A DNA stretch of 63,987 bases, taken from Terriglobia bacterium (GTDB taxonomy: Bacteria; Acidobacteriota; Terriglobia; Bryobacterales; UBA6623). The stretch spans positions 97,580 through 161,566 of the forward strand of contig VXRL01000057.1 in NCBI GenBank assembly GCA_009838515.1. Reading direction: 5' to 3'. The notes under the pieces were generated by a model. That model had not been told where the DNA came from, did not search any database, and saw nothing but the letters and a program-made list of their open reading frames with translations. Made by a program: the position numbers and the translations under genes. Of this stretch, positions 51,857-61,810 are shown piece after piece. Position 1 is the stretch's first letter, and every line of letters begins with the position of its first letter.

Positions 51857-54800
51857 TCAGAACACGTACTTCAACGCGAGCTGGATGATTCTCGGGCTCC
51901 CCGCGCTCGTGATCCTGCCGAACCGCCTGTTCACCATGGTCCGCTGTGGGCTACCCAGATTCACGTTGTTGAGCATATTGAAAAACTCCGCGCGAAACTG
52001 AAGCCTGTGTCCTTCTGAAAGATGAATTTGTTTCTGCAGACTCACGTCCACTTTGAAATCCCCGGGGGCGTGAATGAGGTTCCGCGGGGTGGTGCCGAAC
52101 GTACCGAGTGGATTCAGAGTGAAGGCATCGGTGTTGAAGTACTCTTGAATAACCTCGGCTCGAGGTCGATTGGATGGCAAGAAAGGACTGATACCAGAGA
52201 GCAAATTCGGCCGATCGTCGTTGGTGCCTGCAAGTGATCGATCTCTCCCGGTTCGGATTCTAATCGGGTTCCCACTTTGCCAGGTCCAGATGCCGGTCAA
52301 GCTCCAGCCGCCCGCCACGTGCCTCATCAACGCATGTTGACCCGCGAGGCTCGGCAGGTCCCATATGAACGACTGCCGGAAGTTGTGTGGCACATTGAAG
52401 GCGGACAATCCTCGGTTCGCGCTTCGGTCAAACGGATTGTGAGGCTGATTAAATTGAGGATCCCGGGAGTCCTGATCGATGGACTTGGAAAAGGTGTAGA
52501 ACGTCAGGAACGACAGATTGTCCCGATATCGCTTCTCCAAGCTTACCTGCAACGAGTGGTACGTCGAGAAGTAGTCACTTCCAAGCTGGACCAGAGAGGC
52601 GAAATTGGGATACAGCGGGCGTCGTCTGTTCGTGTTTCCGAGGGTCGCTCCAGCCCCAAAGATGGCCGGGTTAAGCTGGTCAGTGCTGACCAGTCGCGTG
52701 CCCTTAGAGCCCACGTAGGCCGTTCGCAACAGGAGATCTGCTACTAGCTGTCGCTCAATCGTGAGATTCCACTGCTGGATGTAGCCGGTCTTGAAGTCTG
52801 GACGAATCGTGAAATTGTTCCCGACAGATGCAAAGGTTACGTCGGATGGCGGAGTGTAGGGAGCAAAGGCTTCCGGGAAGGGATCTGCTACACCTTTGGA
52901 TCCATACGGATCCATGAAATCCACGTCCCGAAGTTCAAACGACGGAGAGAACGGCGCTGCTTCGACGAAGTTGTTGTACATGACGCCAGGAAGCCGCGAA
53001 AAGAAGACACCATAACCTCCCCGAACGCTAGTCCGATTCTTCCCGCCTACGTTCCAAGCAAATCCAAACCGTGGAGCCAAATTCAGTAGATTGTTGTTCG
53101 TACCAGCCTCCGGGAAGTTGCGATCACCGGCAAAAACAAGGCCGGGCGGAGCATTCCCGAATCGCTCCGACTGAAGTCCCGGACGAAAACCGGTGACCTG
53201 GCCGAGTTCGTCGGTGTAGGGCCACCAGGGGTCCCAACGCAGTCCGACGTTAAGGCTAAAGTCACGGGCGACATTAAACTTGTCCTGGACGTACAAGCTC
53301 ATCTCGAAACCTCGCATGTCCTTGGCTTTGCCACCGCTCTGCCGGAAGCGCGCCGCTCTACCGGTCAGGAAGTCTGCGAAACCATCGCCGGTTGCACGAC
53401 CGCTGAAATCAATACTGGGTGCTTGGCGGAAACCCGTGTTCGACTCGAACTTGATCCGGGGAACAAACTCTGCCCCGAACTGTATCGAGTGCTTTCCCTT
53501 GATGTAGCTGACCGTGTTCGAGAATTCGTGATTCTGCCGGATCCAGTTGCTGCCTGGAGGTCCGGAGCCGCTGCCCCAACCCCCATATCCGGTGATCCTG
53601 AGCAAGAGTGCGCGGCGCTCAGGTGCAGTCGGTGCGACCTTGACGCCAAAATCCGTAAGGTCGAATGGTGTCGTCCGAATGTTGAATGAGTCGAGGAAGA
53701 GTGTTTTGGCAATAAATGTATTGACAAGGTTAGGGGATGCAGTCCAAGTCCATCGACCAGTGAAGCTCTTGGTCGTCTGCAACTGAGCCATTCTCGAGTT
53801 GAGAAGCGTATTGTCCCCGTCCCAGCCATCTTCCGTGTGCCGGACATGGAAGAAGCTTCCCGAGATCATATGGAGCCCGCGATTGTAGTCCAGTTTGCCT
53901 AGGTACTGGTTATTGCTACGGTCATCTGGACGAGCAAACAAAACTCTCCCATCCGGGCTCTGAGGCGGTGGTAAGAATTCAACGAGACCCACACTGGCGG
54001 GCGTAAAGAGTACCTCCGGTATCCGGTTGTTAGGGAACAATTCTCCGGTGAACGGGTTTTTCAGTTGTTTCCTTAGTGCTGAAAAGTCTCCTTGGCGCTT
54101 CTCCAGCGAGGGCACGAATGCCGTGTTTGACAAGGAGGTGTTCTTGATCCGATATCCCTGGTAGCTGCCGAAGAAGAACAACTTGTTAGCGAGTACGGGG
54201 CCTCCGAGAGTGGCTCCAAACTGGTTGCGCTTCAGATTGTCGTGCGCACGAGCGAAGAAGTTGCGTGCATTCATGCTTCCGTTGCGCAGGAAATTGAACG
54301 CCGCTCCGTGGAACTCGTTGGTTCCGGACTTGGTGACGACATTGACGATGGCTCCAGCGGAGTTGCCGTATTCGGCGTTGTAGTTGCTTGTCTGAACACT
54401 GAACTCCTGGATGGCGTCCGGGTTGGGGAAGATCGCGTTGTTGCGCCAGATGACATCCGAGTGAGTGCCGCCATCGAGCTTGTAGCCCACCTCGCTGCCT
54501 CGCGCTCCATTCGCCGAGATCGCCAGCGCCTCCTCGGTGTTGGCGTAGCCCGCTCTGCTGGTCCTTGTCCCGTAGACAATGCCAGGAACCAGGTAAACCA
54601 TCGAGGCAACATTGCGGCCATTGAGTGGAAGGTCTTCCACTACCCGCGTGTTGACGACCCGGCTCAGAGTGCCAGATTCCGTTGCTGTCATGGGGGCTTC
54701 GGAGGTCACAGTGACTACCTCAAGAACCTCGCCAACCGAAAGCTCCACGGTGAGGCTGTGTGTGGTATCGACGTTTAGAGTGATACCCGTCTGTTGATAG

Positions 54801-55087
54801 GTTGCAAAGCCGGGCGCGCTGGCCTCTAGACTGTAACTCCCGATGGTCAGGAGGGTAAGGAGGAACCTCCCGTTTTCGCCGGTCGTAGAGGTCCTCGTGA
54901 ACTGCGTGCCGCGATTCGTGACAGTTACCGAGGCAGCTGGCACGACGGCACCCGAGCTGTCGGTAACTGTGCCGGCCAGTGATGCAGTTGGAGCCACCTG
55001 GGCCCAAGCGGATCCGCTGCCGAGTATCACCACAGCCAGGAAGCCGAGCCACAGACGGGCTCTGAGTGTTCCCGATGTTCTGGTCAT
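51857..55087 (-). CDS. TonB-dependent receptor, Oar-like, with carboxypeptidase-regulatory domain
   Basis: A 1076-residue outer-membrane receptor. The signal peptide ends near SAWAQ, then comes a CarboxypepD_reg-like beta-sandwich (about residues 32-110, SLAGTVTDSSGAVVPAASV), a plug domain with DLPLNGRNVASMVYLVPGIV and NYNAEYGNSAGAIVNVVTKSG, and a long 22-strand barrel ending in IQLALKYVF. This architecture is abundant in Acidobacteriota, where it is thought to import oligosaccharides or other large nutrients. GAAGGAG precedes the ATG. Repeats upstream could be its control sites. Confidence 0.95.
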   Translation of the reverse strand: MTRTSGTLRARLWLGFLAVVILGSGSAWAQVAPTASLAGTVTDSSGAVVPAASVTVTNRGTQFTRTSTTGENGRFLLTLLTIGSYSLEASAPGFATYQQTGITLNVDTTHSLTVELSVGEVLEVVTVTSEAPMTATESGTLSRVVNTRVVEDLPLNGRNVASMVYLVPGIVYGTRTSRAGYANTEEALAISANGARGSEVGYKLDGGTHSDVIWRNNAIFPNPDAIQEFSVQTSNYNAEYGNSAGAIVNVVTKSGTNEFHGAAFNFLRNGSMNARNFFARAHDNLKRNQFGATLGGPVLANKLFFFGSYQGYRIKNTSLSNTAFVPSLEKRQGDFSALRKQLKNPFTGELFPNNRIPEVLFTPASVGLVEFLPPPQSPDGRVLFARPDDRSNNQYLGKLDYNRGLHMISGSFFHVRHTEDGWDGDNTLLNSRMAQLQTTKSFTGRWTWTASPNLVNTFIAKTLFLDSFNIRTTPFDLTDFGVKVAPTAPERRALLLRITGYGGWGSGSGPPGSNWIRQNHEFSNTVSYIKGKHSIQFGAEFVPRIKFESNTGFRQAPSIDFSGRATGDGFADFLTGRAARFRQSGGKAKDMRGFEMSLYVQDKFNVARDFSLNVGLRWDPWWPYTDELGQVTGFRPGLQSERFGNAPPGLVFAGDRNFPEAGTNNNLLNLAPRFGFAWNVGGKNRTSVRGGYGVFFSRLPGVMYNNFVEAAPFSPSFELRDVDFMDPYGSKGVADPFPEAFAPYTPPSDVTFASVGNNFTIRPDFKTGYIQQWNLTIERQLVADLLLRTAYVGSKGTRLVSTDQLNPAIFGAGATLGNTNRRRPLYPNFASLVQLGSDYFSTYHSLQVSLEKRYRDNLSFLTFYTFSKSIDQDSRDPQFNQPHNPFDRSANRGLSAFNVPHNFRQSFIWDLPSLAGQHALMRHVAGGWSLTGIWTWQSGNPIRIRTGRDRSLAGTNDDRPNLLSGISPFLPSNRPRAEVIQEYFNTDAFTLNPLGTFGTTPRNLIHAPGDFKVDVSLQKQIHLSEGHRLQFRAEFFNMLNNVNLGSPQRTMVNRRFGRITSAGSPRIIQLALKYVF

Positions 55088-55133
55088 GACGTGACTCCTT
55101 CGGCGTGTTCCCTGCGATCGAACGACTGGTGCG

Positions 55134-55152
55134 ATCTTAACGGAATCTTAAC
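55134..55152 (-). promoter_or_regulatory. Direct repeat upstream of the TonB receptor
   Basis: On the minus strand GTTAAGAT occurs twice (complements of 55134-55141 and 55145-55152) with an 11-base period, one helical turn. Such tandem half-sites suit a winged-helix response regulator of the OmpR/PhoB kind. They lie 47-65 bases before the receptor ATG. Confidence 0.45.
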
Positions 55153-55174
55153 CTCGCCCAGAGAAGCAAACTAC

Positions 55175-55189
55175 CTTGACTCTGTCAAG
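55175..55189 (-). promoter_or_regulatory. Inverted repeat overlapping a -35-like TTGACA
   Basis: CTTGAC-tct-GTCAAG is a perfect 6-bp inverted repeat; on the minus strand it contains TTGACA (complement of 55183-55188), a consensus -35. The -10 expected 17 bases on (TTCTCT) is poor. It may be an operator covering the receptor promoter. Confidence 0.4.
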
Positions 55190-55799
55190 CAGTTTCTCGT
55201 CTTTTTTATCGGGTTCACGACATAGTCTGCGATTCCCATTCCACAACACGGGAGAGTTGCCGTTTTTCTCGTGATTCCAAGTCGGGCAAGAGGACTGGTG
55301 AACACCCTTGATCCCCGAGCGACGGCCCGTAGAAGAGCGGATTTTGAGTCCGACGACATGCTGTGGCGTTCGCGGACTCGTGCTAGATCGGGATCCATGT
55401 GCTCGACCCCTAGTACGGCGCAGGACCGAAACAACTGAGGCCCTAGCCCGCGCCGAAATCGACGCCCTGCTGAGGCATGGCGTGTGGAAGTTCACCGGGG
55501 TGCGCGCGGACGGCCCTTCCAAGGCAAGAATGCGACCGACCGCACTCAAGGACACAGCTGAGGGTAGCTTCGGCCAGTCCGCAGCCGTTTAGGACGGCAC
55601 TCCGATCTCTGAGCAGGTTGTTCGCGGTGAACTGTGGCGGACGCTAACGACAGCGCCGAAGACCCTCCACCTCGCCTTCCGGTTGAAATTCATCGTCCGT
55701 CCCAATTCGGCTCCGCAATCGACTCACGCTGTGTCAACCTACAGCCTGATCGGGCAATTGGAACCGCTTGGCGCATTGATACTCTGAATTCAGATACTC
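55190..55799. other. Intergenic region between the TonB receptor and the M3 peptidase
   Basis: About 600 bases with no credible coding frame. The end near 55775-55795 is AT-richer and probably holds the M3 peptidase promoter (GATACT-like elements), but no full promoter match is seen. Confidence 0.35.
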
Positions 55800-57812
55800 A
55801 TGACAAACCCGTTGGTCGAGATCCAGTTCGACGTTCCGTTTGATACGATCCGCGCCGAGCATGTCGAGCCGGCGATCGACCAGTTGCTGGACGAAGCTGG
55901 AGTTGCTCTCGCCGCGCTGGCGGAAGACGACCGCCCGGCCACCTACGACCGCACTCTGGGAGCATTGGAGTCACTTGGGGAAAAGCTCGGCTACGCCATG
56001 GGTGTCGTAGGCCACTTAGAATCGGTCGCCACGTACCCAGAACAGCGGGCTGCCTTCAACGCCGTGCAGCCGAGAGTCAGCGCGTTCTTTTCCAGCATCC
56101 CGCTGAACGAGGGTGTCTGGAAGCGCCTCAAGGCGTTCGCCGCATCGTCGGAAGCCCAAGCCATTTCTCCCACGCGCAAGAGGTTGCTGAACAAGACTGT
56201 GGACAGCTTCCGGCGCAGCGGAGCCGAACTCGATGCGGAAGGCAAGGCAAGGCTGCTGGAAATCAACATCGAACTGGCCAAGTTGACGACCAAGTTTTCC
56301 GAGAACGTGCTGGATGCCACCAATGCGTTCGAGCTGGTCATCGACGACGAGGCGGGCCTTGCTGGCCTGCCCGCGACCGCCATTGAAGCGGCGAGAGAGA
56401 GCGCGGAGAGCAAGGGGCTGCAGGGCTGGCGCTTCACACTTCAGGCACCGAGCTACTTGGCCGTAATGACGTACCTCGACGACGCACCCGTGCGGGAAAC
56501 GCTGTACCGCGAGTACTCGCGGCGGGCCGCCTCGGGCGAGTTCGACAATCGAGAGCACATCAGCCGGATCCTTGCACTCCGCAAGGAGAAGGCTGAATTG
56601 CTCGGCTATACGGACTTCGCGGACTTGGTCTTGGAAGATCGAATGGCGAAGTCGGGCTCCAACGCCCTAGCATTCATCAACGAACTCAGGCGGCGTACCC
56701 AGGCTGTGTTCGAGCGCGAGAACCAAGAGTTGCGCGACTTCTGCGGCGGCGCGCTGGCGCCCTGGGACGTGGCCTACCAAGCCGAGCGGCTCCGCAAGGA
56801 GCGCTATGACTTCGACGAGGAGGATCTGCGCCCGTATTTTCCCTACGAGGGGGTCCTAGCCGGACTCTTTGACGTGTCCCAGCAGCTCTTCGGCGTGAGA
56901 ATCGAGCGTCGCGAGCGCGTGCCCGTTTGGGACAAGGGCGTCGACGCGTACGCTCTCTTAGACGCCGATGGCAGCCATCTCGGCTCCTTCTATGCCGACT
57001 ACTTCCCGCGCGAGAACAAGCGCGGAGGGGCCTGGATGGACTCGCTGATCACCGGCGAGCCGACCGGAGACGGCTTCTCGCAGCACCTCGGACTCAACTG
57101 CGGCAACCTCACTCCTCCGACCGGCGGTAAGCCGGCGCTGCTGACTCATCGCGAGGTGGAGACGATCTTTCACGAGTTCGGCCACCTCCTGCACCACCTG
57201 CTCAGCAGGGTGGAGGTCAAGAGTCTCGCAGGCACGAACGTGGCTTGGGACTGGGTGGAGCTGCCCTCCCAGATCATGGAGAACTGGTGCTGGGAGCGTG
57301 CAGCTCTCGACTTGTTTGCCAAGCACCATCTGACAGGCCAACCGATTTCTGAAGAATTGTTAGCCAAGATGAAGAGAGCTAAGAACTTCCGCAGCGCGAA
57401 CGCACAGATGCGGCAACTGGGCTTCGCCAGCCTTGACCTAGCGCTCCACATCAAGTTCGATCCAGATCAGGACGGCGATGTCATGGGGTACTCGCGCGGC
57501 ATCCTGCAAGCTCACTCTCCTACGCCCCTGCCCCCGGACTATGCGATGGTCGCGGGCTTCACGCACCTGTTCTCCAGCCCGGTCGGCTACGGTGCCGGAT
57601 ACTATTCGTACAAGTGGTCAGAGATGCTGGACGCTGATGCCTTCACGCGGTTCGCCCGCGAAGGCATTTTCAACTCCGAGACCGGCAAGGCGTTCCGCTG
57701 CAGCATCTTAGAGAAGGGCGACAGCGCCGAGCCGGAAGACCTGTTCCGGGCCTTCATGGACCGCGATCCGGACCCCGAGGCCTTGCTGCGACGGCTTGGC
57801 CTGGCAGCCTAG
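55800..57812 (+). CDS. prlC: M3-family oligopeptidase (oligopeptidase A / dipeptidyl carboxypeptidase type)
   Basis: A 670-residue cytosolic zinc peptidase. The zinc motif HEFGHLLHHLL starts at His458, with the third ligand expected in PSQIMENW, just downstream. YFPRENKRGGAWMDS and the C-terminal GYGAGYYSYKWSEMLDADAF are characteristic. It degrades peptides released by other proteases and leftover signal peptides. No signal sequence is present. prlC is chosen over dcp on look alone, so the symbol is tentative. Confidence 0.93.
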   Translation: MTNPLVEIQFDVPFDTIRAEHVEPAIDQLLDEAGVALAALAEDDRPATYDRTLGALESLGEKLGYAMGVVGHLESVATYPEQRAAFNAVQPRVSAFFSSIPLNEGVWKRLKAFAASSEAQAISPTRKRLLNKTVDSFRRSGAELDAEGKARLLEINIELAKLTTKFSENVLDATNAFELVIDDEAGLAGLPATAIEAARESAESKGLQGWRFTLQAPSYLAVMTYLDDAPVRETLYREYSRRAASGEFDNREHISRILALRKEKAELLGYTDFADLVLEDRMAKSGSNALAFINELRRRTQAVFERENQELRDFCGGALAPWDVAYQAERLRKERYDFDEEDLRPYFPYEGVLAGLFDVSQQLFGVRIERRERVPVWDKGVDAYALLDADGSHLGSFYADYFPRENKRGGAWMDSLITGEPTGDGFSQHLGLNCGNLTPPTGGKPALLTHREVETIFHEFGHLLHHLLSRVEVKSLAGTNVAWDWVELPSQIMENWCWERAALDLFAKHHLTGQPISEELLAKMKRAKNFRSANAQMRQLGFASLDLALHIKFDPDQDGDVMGYSRGILQAHSPTPLPPDYAMVAGFTHLFSSPVGYGAGYYSYKWSEMLDADAFTRFAREGIFNSETGKAFRCSILEKGDSAEPEDLFRAFMDRDPDPEALLRRLGLAA

Positions 57813-57827
57813 GCTCGCCCATCGGCC

Positions 57828-58445
57828 ATGTCGGAAATCGCTCCCTCGGAGTTGCTGGCGGCGACACGGCTACCGGCGAGGTCGTTCTACGCCCGGCCTA
57901 CCGTGGACGTGGCGCGGAGCCTGCTCGGTACGATCTTGCTGCATCGCACCAACGAGGGTCTGGTGGCTGGCGTGATCGTCGAGGTGGAGGCCTATCTCGG
58001 CCACGACGACCCGGCCGCGCACAGCAGCGCGGGCCGGACAGCCCGCACGCGAGTGATCTTCGGTGATGCGGGCCATGCTTACGTCTACAAGATCTACGGA
58101 CTGCATTGCTGCTTGAACGTCGTAGCCGAGCCCGAAGGGACACCTGGCTGCGTGCTGATCCGCGCCTTGGAGCCAGTCTGCGGAATCGACGCCATGCGCT
58201 CTCGCCGCGCGGCCGCTCGGCGGGCGGACCAGATCGCTAGCGGGCCGGCAAAGTTGACCCAAGCGATGGGGATCGGAATGGAAGCCTACGGAGCGGATCT
58301 GCTCGGCGAGCCGCTCAGTATCCGCCTGCCACACAAGGAGGCCGAAGTCGAAGTGGGAACCGCGAAGAGAATCGGGATCCGCAAGGCACAGGAGCTTGAT
58401 CTTCGCTTTTTTATCGTAGACAATGAGCACGTCAGCCGACAATGA
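57828..58445 (+). CDS. mpg: 3-methyladenine DNA glycosylase (AAG/Mpg family)
   Basis: A 205-residue alkyladenine glycosylase that removes 3-methyladenine, hypoxanthine and similar bases. Signature parts are [16 protein letters not shown], the catalytic Glu in [16 protein letters not shown], and [15 protein letters not shown]. It is the first gene of an overlapping pair with dinB (ATGA, four bases), placing base removal and lesion bypass under common translation. Confidence 0.94.
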   Translation: MSEIAPSELLAATRLPARSFYARPTVDVARSLLGTILLHRTNEGLVAGVIVEVEAYLGHDDPAAHSSAGRTARTRVIFGDAGHAYVYKIYGLHCCLNVVAEPEGTPGCVLIRALEPVCGIDAMRSRRAAARRADQIASGPAKLTQAMGIGMEAYGADLLGEPLSIRLPHKEAEVEVGTAKRIGIRKAQELDLRFFIVDNEHVSRQ

Positions 58446-59701
58446 CCAAGGATCCTGGTGGGCGAGTGATCTTCCATGTCGACATGGACGCTTTCTTCGT
58501 GTCCGTGGAGGAGCTATCCGATCCCACGCTCAAGGGGCGCCCGGTCGTGGTGGGCGGCAAGCCGGACGAGCGCGGCGTGGTGGCAGCGGCATCCTACGCG
58601 GCCCGCAAGTTCGGCGTGCGCTCGGCGATGCCACTTCGGGAAGCTTTTCGAAGATGTCCACAAGCTGTTTTCTTAGAGGGCCATCCGGAGCGATACCTAG
58701 AGTATTCCAAGCGGGTTGGCAAGACCTTGCGGCACTTCTCGCCCCTAGTGTCGATGGCGTCCATCGACGAAGCCTATCTTGACCTCGGCGGAACTGAGCG
58801 CCTGTTTGGACCGCCGCTCGCTGCGGCACATGCCTTGCACGAGGCCGTCAAGGACGAGACCGGCCTGCCGTGTTCGATCGGCATAGGGACGTCGCGGCTG
58901 GTGGCAAAGATCTGCTCCGCCCTGGCCAAGCCGAACGGAATCCTGTTCGTCCGGCCCGGCGCGGAGCCCCAAGTCTTGGCCCCGCTCGAGATCGGCCGCA
59001 TACCGGGTGTCGGCAAGGTCACTCGGGAGAAACTCGCGGCGCTGGGAATACGCACCATTGGCGAGGCTGCCAAGCGAGAAGAATCGTTTCTGGAATCCCA
59101 TCTGGGCAAGGCAGGTGCAGACCTGGCTGGCAAGGCGCTCGGACGCGATGCCGGGGCCTGGTTCAGCCAGGAGTTCACGGAGCAGAGTGATCCGAAGTCC
59201 ATCAGCCACGAGACAACCTTCCCGGAAGACACGCTCGACGCGGTGTTGGTCAACGCCACGATCGCAAAGCTGACGCAACTCGTCGGGCGACGCTTGCGCG
59301 AGCACTCCCTGTGGGCCAAGACAGTGCAGATCAAGATCCGCTATTCCGATTTCTCGACGCAGACGAGGGCGAAGACCCTCGAGGAAGCGACCCAACTGGA
59401 CAGCGTCTTGCTGCAGACGGCTCGCGGCCTGTACCAGCGCAACTACGCACGCGGTAAGGCTGTGCGCCTGCTCGGCGTGTACGCCGGTTCGCTTCAGAAA
59501 GAGCCCGGAACGCAGCCGCGGCTATTCGACACAGACGGCAATACCAAGTGGGCCAAGGCCTTGCAGGCGGTGGACTCGTTGCGCGACCGGTACGGCGAAT
59601 CGTCCGTCGGGCTTGCAGCCACGCTGCGCCACGGGCGCAGAGAACGAGTGCATGAAAACCCTTCCGGATTGGCTGGGCGTATCAGCCAAGACGACCAGTA
59701 A
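58442..59701 (+). CDS. dinB: DNA polymerase IV
   Basis: A 419-residue Y-family translesion polymerase. The catalytic motifs are [12 protein letters not shown] (first metal Asp) and [12 protein letters not shown] (Asp-Glu pair). A helix-hairpin-helix thumb ([13 protein letters not shown]) and little-finger domain follow. A sliding-clamp binding sequence QPRLF is seen near the C-terminus (about residue 359). It overlaps mpg by four bases. Steric-gate and other polymerase residues look normal. Confidence 0.95.
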   Translation: MTKDPGGRVIFHVDMDAFFVSVEELSDPTLKGRPVVVGGKPDERGVVAAASYAARKFGVRSAMPLREAFRRCPQAVFLEGHPERYLEYSKRVGKTLRHFSPLVSMASIDEAYLDLGGTERLFGPPLAAAHALHEAVKDETGLPCSIGIGTSRLVAKICSALAKPNGILFVRPGAEPQVLAPLEIGRIPGVGKVTREKLAALGIRTIGEAAKREESFLESHLGKAGADLAGKALGRDAGAWFSQEFTEQSDPKSISHETTFPEDTLDAVLVNATIAKLTQLVGRRLREHSLWAKTVQIKIRYSDFSTQTRAKTLEEATQLDSVLLQTARGLYQRNYARGKAVRLLGVYAGSLQKEPGTQPRLFDTDGNTKWAKALQAVDSLRDRYGESSVGLAATLRHGRRERVHENPSGLAGRISQDDQ

Positions 59702-59715
59702 GCTCCACACCGGAG

Positions 59716-59856
59716 CTAGTTTCGGGAACCTCGACCGGGCTTGTAGACAAGCGCGTACGACGTCCGCAGGTTGACCAAAGAAAAGCCGTCGGTCTCGGTC
59801 CCGTCCCTGAACACACCGGCCTCCCGCCCCGCGAACTCCACTTGCGAGTTCAGGTT
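59716..59856 (-). pseudogene. C-terminal fragment resembling a TonB-dependent receptor
   Basis: About 46 codons before a TAG stop read as the last barrel strands of a TonB receptor, including GVFRDGTETDGFSLVNLRTS, a pattern (TDGxxLxNLRxSY) common at receptor C-termini. There is no start codon in reach and no receptor sequence upstream, where the COG0523 gene ends at 60018. The match is short, so coincidence is possible. If real, it is the remnant of a receptor once linked to the metal operon. Confidence 0.4.
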
Positions 59857-60017
59857 CGCAACGAACGGGATCACAGATTGGAGACCGCATCGAGCTGATC
59901 GGCCAACTCTTGCCAGCCGTTCGGCAGGAGCATTGGGGTGAGATTCCGCGCGGGCTCCCTCTCCGGCAAGCACTGCTTGACGACACTTCTGCGGAATTCT
60001 GCCGGGAAGCTGACGGC

Positions 60018-61232
60018 CTACAATTCGTCTTCTTCTGGCGCTATCCACCCCGGCAGCGGATCGTCCAACGAAGCCCACCCCGAAACGCCGGAAGCCATCT
60101 CGGCGTCGGTTAGCAGACAGCCGTCCAGTTCGGCCTCGATGGCCTCTTGCGGCATCTCGATTCCGATGAAGACGAGCTCCTGACGGCGGTCGCCGTGGTC
60201 GGGCTCCCATATTCGGCCGACCCACTCCAGAGTCTCCGGGTCGTCGGCGAGCTCTGCTTGGTCCAGCGCCGCTAACCATGGGCCGCCGGGCTCCAAACTC
60301 AGCGAGTCTCCGGCGATCGAAAGCGCACCGGCCACCTCATGGCGGGTGGCCAGCCAGACGACGCCCTTCGCTCGCAGAACACCCTCGAAGCAGCCTTCAA
60401 AGACCGCCGCCAGCCGCCCCGGATGGAAGGGCCGTCGCCTCCGATAGACAAAGCTGCCGATGCCATACTCCTCGGTCTCGGGCGTGTGGCTGCCTTGCAG
60501 TTCCCGAAGCCAATCCTCCGTTTGCTCAACGCGTTTGAAATCGAACAGGCCGGTATCGAAAATCAGGTCGAGCGGAACCCGCCCGTAGGTCGTCTGGGCA
60601 AATGTCGCGGTTTGGTTGAGCTTGCGCAGGATCCCGGTCAATCGCGCGACTTCTCTCCGGCTCATCTTGTCGGTCTTGTTGAGAACGAGGACGTCGGCGA
60701 GCTCGACCTGATCGACGAGGAGCTCGGCGATGGAGCGGTCGTCTTCGCCGTCGACCCCCAGCCCGCGATCGAGCAGGTCTTCTCCGGAGCCGAAGTCGCG
60801 TAGAAAACGCGGGCCGTCGACGACGGTGACCATCGTGTCCAACCGGGCCAGCTCGCCCAGATGGACGCCAAGCTCGTCTGACAAGGCGAAGGTGGCCGCG
60901 ACGGGCAGCGGCTCGGAAATACCGGTCGACTCGATCAGCAGGTAGTCGAAGCGACCTTCCCGCGCCAAGCGTGAGACCTCCTCGAGCAGGTCTTCGCGCA
61001 ACGTGCAGCAGATGCAGCCGTTGGACATCTCGATCAGTCGCTCGTCGACGCGGTTGAGCGCGGCGCCGCCGTCACGAACGAGCTGGGCGTCGACGTTGAT
61101 CTCGCTCATGTCGTTGACGATGACCGCGACGCGGCGGCCTTCGCGGTTGTGTAGCGCGTGGTTGAGCAGCGTCGTCTTGCCGGCACCGAGGAAGCCGGAG
61201 AGCACGGTTACGGGAAGGCGTTGATCGTTCAA
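60018..61232 (-). CDS. COG0523 (CobW/ZigA-type) metallochaperone GTPase
   Basis: A 404-residue G3E-family GTPase. Walker A is [16 protein letters not shown], the metal-binding CxCC is in [14 protein letters not shown], and the guanine motif NKTD is in [14 protein letters not shown]-terminal CobW_C-like domain follows (about 260-370, with [19 protein letters not shown]). The length and tail look like the ZigA/YciC zinc-responsive group. It overlaps the preceding gene by four bases (ATGA) and ends the metal operon. Confidence 0.93.
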   Translation of the reverse strand: MNDQRLPVTVLSGFLGAGKTTLLNHALHNREGRRVAVIVNDMSEINVDAQLVRDGGAALNRVDERLIEMSNGCICCTLREDLLEEVSRLAREGRFDYLLIESTGISEPLPVAATFALSDELGVHLGELARLDTMVTVVDGPRFLRDFGSGEDLLDRGLGVDGEDDRSIAELLVDQVELADVLVLNKTDKMSRREVARLTGILRKLNQTATFAQTTYGRVPLDLIFDTGLFDFKRVEQTEDWLRELQGSHTPETEEYGIGSFVYRRRRPFHPGRLAAVFEGCFEGVLRAKGVVWLATRHEVAGALSIAGDSLSLEPGGPWLAALDQAELADDPETLEWVGRIWEPDHGDRRQELVFIGIEMPQEAIEAELDGCLLTDAEMASGVSGWASLDDPLPGWIAPEEDEL

Positions 61233-61810
61233 TTCGATTTCTCCTCAAGCTCAGGACTGGGCCGGCCGTCGATTGCGTCCGCGAGCGCCCGCCACGCCTG
61301 GGGAAGCGTCTGGGGCGAGAGTCGCTCGGAAGGCCGATTCCATTGGCGCAGGACTGCGCGACGATACTCCACACCGCAGTGCGCGAGCGCCCACTCCTCG
61401 TAGTCTGCGATGCGCCGAATCGCGGCGACGGTCAAGTCAACTGGTGTACGGGGCGACGGAGGCGTCTGTCCGTCCGGGATCATGTCGGGCTTCCAAATCG
61501 GATCTTGTAGGGTCTCCGACGGCAGCCAGACAGGTCGAAACTGGTAACGGTTGAGGAAGACGCCGCCCCTCTGGGGGGTTCCGTACAGGACTCCGAAACC
61601 CCACAACATGAGGCTGTCGCCGTCCGGCAGCGCGCGCGTGTACCAGCTCGTTCCCACCTCTCCCTCGGGCGGCTGTCGCCTGAGGAAGCCCGCTTCGAGC
61701 AGGAGATTGCCTTCCGGACGCACGATGTCCCGGCCCCAGTTCCAGCACTGCCGGTGCAGCAGTGCTTGTCCCTTACGTCGGCGGGCGCCGGAGATCGGGC
61801 TCACAGCCAT
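61229..61810 (-). CDS. Unrecognised conserved-looking protein between FeoB-like and COG0523 genes
   Basis: A 193-residue soluble protein. It is basic at the N-terminus ([21 protein letters not shown]) and rich in Trp and Arg. It contains [23 protein letters not shown] and a C-terminal [16 protein letters not shown] segment; Cys and His are few, so it is not an obvious metal store. No family is recognised. ATG 61810 overlaps the FeoB-like stop by ten bases and its own stop overlaps the COG0523 start by four, so it is a fixed member of the operon. Confidence 0.75.
   Translation of the reverse strand: MAVSPISGARRRKGQALLHRQCWNWGRDIVRPEGNLLLEAGFLRRQPPEGEVGTSWYTRALPDGDSLMLWGFGVLYGTPQRGGVFLNRYQFRPVWLPSETLQDPIWKPDMIPDGQTPPSPRTPVDLTVAAIRRIADYEEWALAHCGVEYRRAVLRQWNRPSERLSPQTLPQAWRALADAIDGRPSPELEEKSN

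Noticed and set aside
59716..60279. 187-codon minus-strand frame running through the end of the COG0523 gene
   Set aside because: Its first two thirds are the antisense-register shadow of the GTPase; only the last 46 codons look like protein and they are listed separately as a fragment.
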